Shown one piece after another: positions 3,824 through 5,399 of a stretch of DNA of 5,399 nucleotides. Origin of the DNA: Chloroflexota bacterium (GTDB taxonomy: Bacteria > Chloroflexota > Dehalococcoidia > UBA2979). The notes under the pieces were generated by a model. The model was not told the origin of the DNA, did no database searches, and was given only the letters and a program-made list of their open reading frames with translations. A program made the translations under genes and the position numbers. The stretch lies in contig JAQCJS010000099.1 in assembly GCA_027592975.1 (NCBI GenBank), forward strand, positions 1-5,399, read 5' to 3'. Position 1 is the stretch's first letter, and each line of letters begins with the position of its first letter.

Positions 3824-5399
3824 ATGATCGAAGCGATCGCGTTCCTCCTGATCTTCTCCATCCTGCCGCTGGCGGTCATCATCGGCGCCGTGGCAGCGGT
3901 GGTCGCGGCGCGCCGCGCGAGCGAGGCGGACGGCGCGCCCGAGGACGAGGGCATCGGCGCGGTGCGCCGCCAGTTCATCTACGTGCTGGCGCTGGTCGGC
4001 GTGATCTTCGCCGCGATCGGTGTGTCCATGATCATCGGCGGCGCGCTGGACGCCGTCGTCGGCGACACGCTGCTGATGGACCGGCAGCGCGGGCTCGCCG
4101 TGGCGCTCGCGTTCACGGTGGTGGGCGCGCCGGCCTGGCTGCTGTTCATGCTGCTCGCGCAGCGCTCGGTGCAGGCGCACGCCGTGGAGCGCCGGGCGGC
4201 GACGCGACGGCTGTACTTCGCGGTGACGCGGTCGATCGCGCTCGCGGTCGCCACGTGGAACATCGTGTCCGCGCTGGAGATGGCGGTCGGCATCGCGGAG
4301 TTCTCCGGCAGCGCCTGGGGCTACGCGATCGCGTGGACCGGGGTATGGCTGATCCACCAGCGCCTCGCCTTCGCGGAGCCCGCGTTCACGGTGATCACCC
4401 GGCTGATCGACCGCCTCGCGCTCTACTTCGGCGCGCTGCTCGGCCTGCTCATGCTCCTCAGCGGCGCGATCGGCCTGCTCGCCGCCCCGCTGTCCGAGGC
4501 CTACGACCGCGTACTACTCGGGAGCCTCCTCAACGCCTCATGGGATCGCGAGCTCCGCGGCTCCGCGATCATCCTGGTGGTGGGCCTGGTGATCTGGGCG
4601 TGGCACTGGTGGATCCAGCTGCGCCGGGGCGACCGGCAGACCACCATGTGGCGCGCCTACGTCTTCCTGTTCGGCGCGCTGCTGGGCGTCGCGCTGGCGA
4701 TCGCCCCCGCCGCCGCGATGCTCTACTCCACGCTGCAGTGGTTCGCGGGGTCGCCCGGCACGGACAGCGCCGTCGCGCACTTCTCCTCCTTCCCGGAGGC
4801 GTTCGCGACCTTGGTGATCGGCGTAGCCAACTGGGGCTACCACCGCGCCGTACTGATCGAGTCCGGTGACGCGCACGCGCGCAGCGGGCCGGAGCGCATC
4901 TACCGCTACCTGCTCTCCGCTGCCGGCCTGCTCACCGCCGCGATCGGTGTCGCCACGCTCATCGCACTCGCTGCGGAGGGGCTCTCCGGGGCGCGGGCCG
5001 ACTTGCTGGAGGCGTCCGGCTGGTGGCGTAACCCGCTGCTGCGCGGCCTCACCCTGCTGATCGTCGGGCTGCCGCTGTGGGCTCGCTACTGGCGCGACAC
5101 GCAGCGGGCGCTCGCCGAGGGCGCCGAGGAGCGCACGGCGCCCTCGCGGCGCGCGTACGTCTTCGGCACCGTGGGCGTGGCGATCTTCGCGCTGCTGGTG
5201 AGTCTCACCGTGGTGCTCTACCAGGTCTTCCAGGCGGTACTGGCGGCAGACGTCTCGCTGCGCCTGCTGCGCGACATGGACTGGGGCCTGGGCGTGGCGA
5301 TCACGGCGGGGGCGATCGCCTACTACCACTTCCTGGTGCTGCGCGAGGACCAGGCGGCGACGCCGGCCGAGGCACCACCTCCGCGCCCGCCTACTGAGA
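3824..5399 (+). CDS. Polytopic membrane protein of DUF5671-like repeats (3' end beyond window)
   Basis: The frame is open from ATG 3824 to the last base, giving 525 codons with no stop seen. After an N-terminal helix (residues 4-28) come about six repeats of roughly 80 residues. Each has a helix that opens with Arg and Tyr or a similar aromatic (near 48, 128, 196, 277, 358 and 442) and a second helix that closes on an aromatic motif: WLLF at 105, WLIH at 175, WAWH at 258, WGYH at 337, WARYW at 419, AYYH at 499. This predicts about 13 membrane helices. The pattern fits DUF5671-type proteins known from Chloroflexota, whose function is undefined. A Pro/Ala-rich tail (512-525) suggests that the true end is close. 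The ribosome site is weak (GAAGGG, 11 bases away), so translation may depend on the preceding gene 18 bases upstream. A transport, sensing or envelope role cannot be chosen from sequence. Confidence 0.82.
   Translation, partial: MIEAIAFLLIFSILPLAVIIGAVAAVVAARRASEADGAPEDEGIGAVRRQFIYVLALVGVIFAAIGVSMIIGGALDAVVGDTLLMDRQRGLAVALAFTVVGAPAWLLFMLLAQRSVQAHAVERRAATRRLYFAVTRSIALAVATWNIVSALEMAVGIAEFSGSAWGYAIAWTGVWLIHQRLAFAEPAFTVITRLIDRLALYFGALLGLLMLLSGAIGLLAAPLSEAYDRVLLGSLLNASWDRELRGSAIILVVGLVIWAWHWWIQLRRGDRQTTMWRAYVFLFGALLGVALAIAPAAAMLYSTLQWFAGSPGTDSAVAHFSSFPEAFATLVIGVANWGYHRAVLIESGDAHARSGPERIYRYLLSAAGLLTAAIGVATLIALAAEGLSGARADLLEASGWWRNPLLRGLTLLIVGLPLWARYWRDTQRALAEGAEERTAPSRRAYVFGTVGVAIFALLVSLTVVLYQVFQAVLAADVSLRLLRDMDWGLGVAITAGAIAYYHFLVLREDQAATPAEAPPPRPPTE

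Noticed and set aside
3172..4869. Long 565-codon plus-strand frame overlapping the membrane operon
   Set aside because: It is a shadow frame: Arg/Gly/Ala/His-rich low-complexity translation with no family features, while frame 2 over the same DNA gives clear membrane helices and a coherent operon.
4538..5329. 263-codon minus-strand frame antisense to the polytopic protein
   Set aside because: Gln/Arg/His/Gly-rich shadow translation without motifs or a ribosome site; the plus strand shows repeated membrane modules.
1..5399. CRISPR array, tRNA, insertion sequence, toxin-antitoxin or defence genes
   Set aside because: Searched by eye on both strands; no regularly spaced repeats, tRNA-like cloverleaf, transposase motifs or recognisable defence domains were found.

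Overview
The window is very GC-rich DNA with strong G/C bias at third codon positions, from a bacterium. The gene set suggests a Chloroflexota, Thermomicrobia-like organism: a phosphoglucose isomerase of the kind otherwise fused to transaldolase, and a long multi-pass protein built from DUF5671-like repeats. This placement is an inference from family resemblance, not a proven taxonomy.

Layout. At 1-37 there may be the last codons of an upstream gene. A good TTGACA-type promoter (56-85) precedes a plus-strand phosphoglucose isomerase gene (146-1749). That gene is split between two frames by an indel at about 746-752, and it has a probable compensated indel pair at about 1550-1560. Convergent to it lies a minus-strand SRPBCC-fold gene (2275-1820) with a textbook ribosome binding site. 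The divergent intergenic region 2276-2517 holds a perfect 14-bp inverted repeat and a smaller one. It then gives a possibly leaderless plus-strand gene for an 80-residue charged protein (2518-2760), followed by an ATGA-overlapping 53-codon ORF (2757-2918) that may be translationally coupled.

The second half begins with a 37-codon minus-strand gene (3110-2997) for a single-helix membrane peptide with an excellent Shine-Dalgarno sequence. Divergent from it is a two-gene operon. The first gene encodes a membrane-anchored NTF2-like/DUF4878-like protein (3338-3805). The second (3824 to the window end, partial) encodes a large polytopic protein made of about six repeats of two membrane helices each. 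That frame stays open to the last base.

The isomerase links to central carbon metabolism. The remaining genes are small or poorly characterised proteins, several of them membrane or envelope proteins. I see no tRNA, rRNA, CRISPR array, transposase, phage gene or recognisable defence system. The most interesting points are the overlooked micro-membrane protein, the strong dyad between the divergent genes, the sixfold internal repeat of the polytopic protein, and the frameshift lying exactly on the active-site arginine motif of the isomerase.
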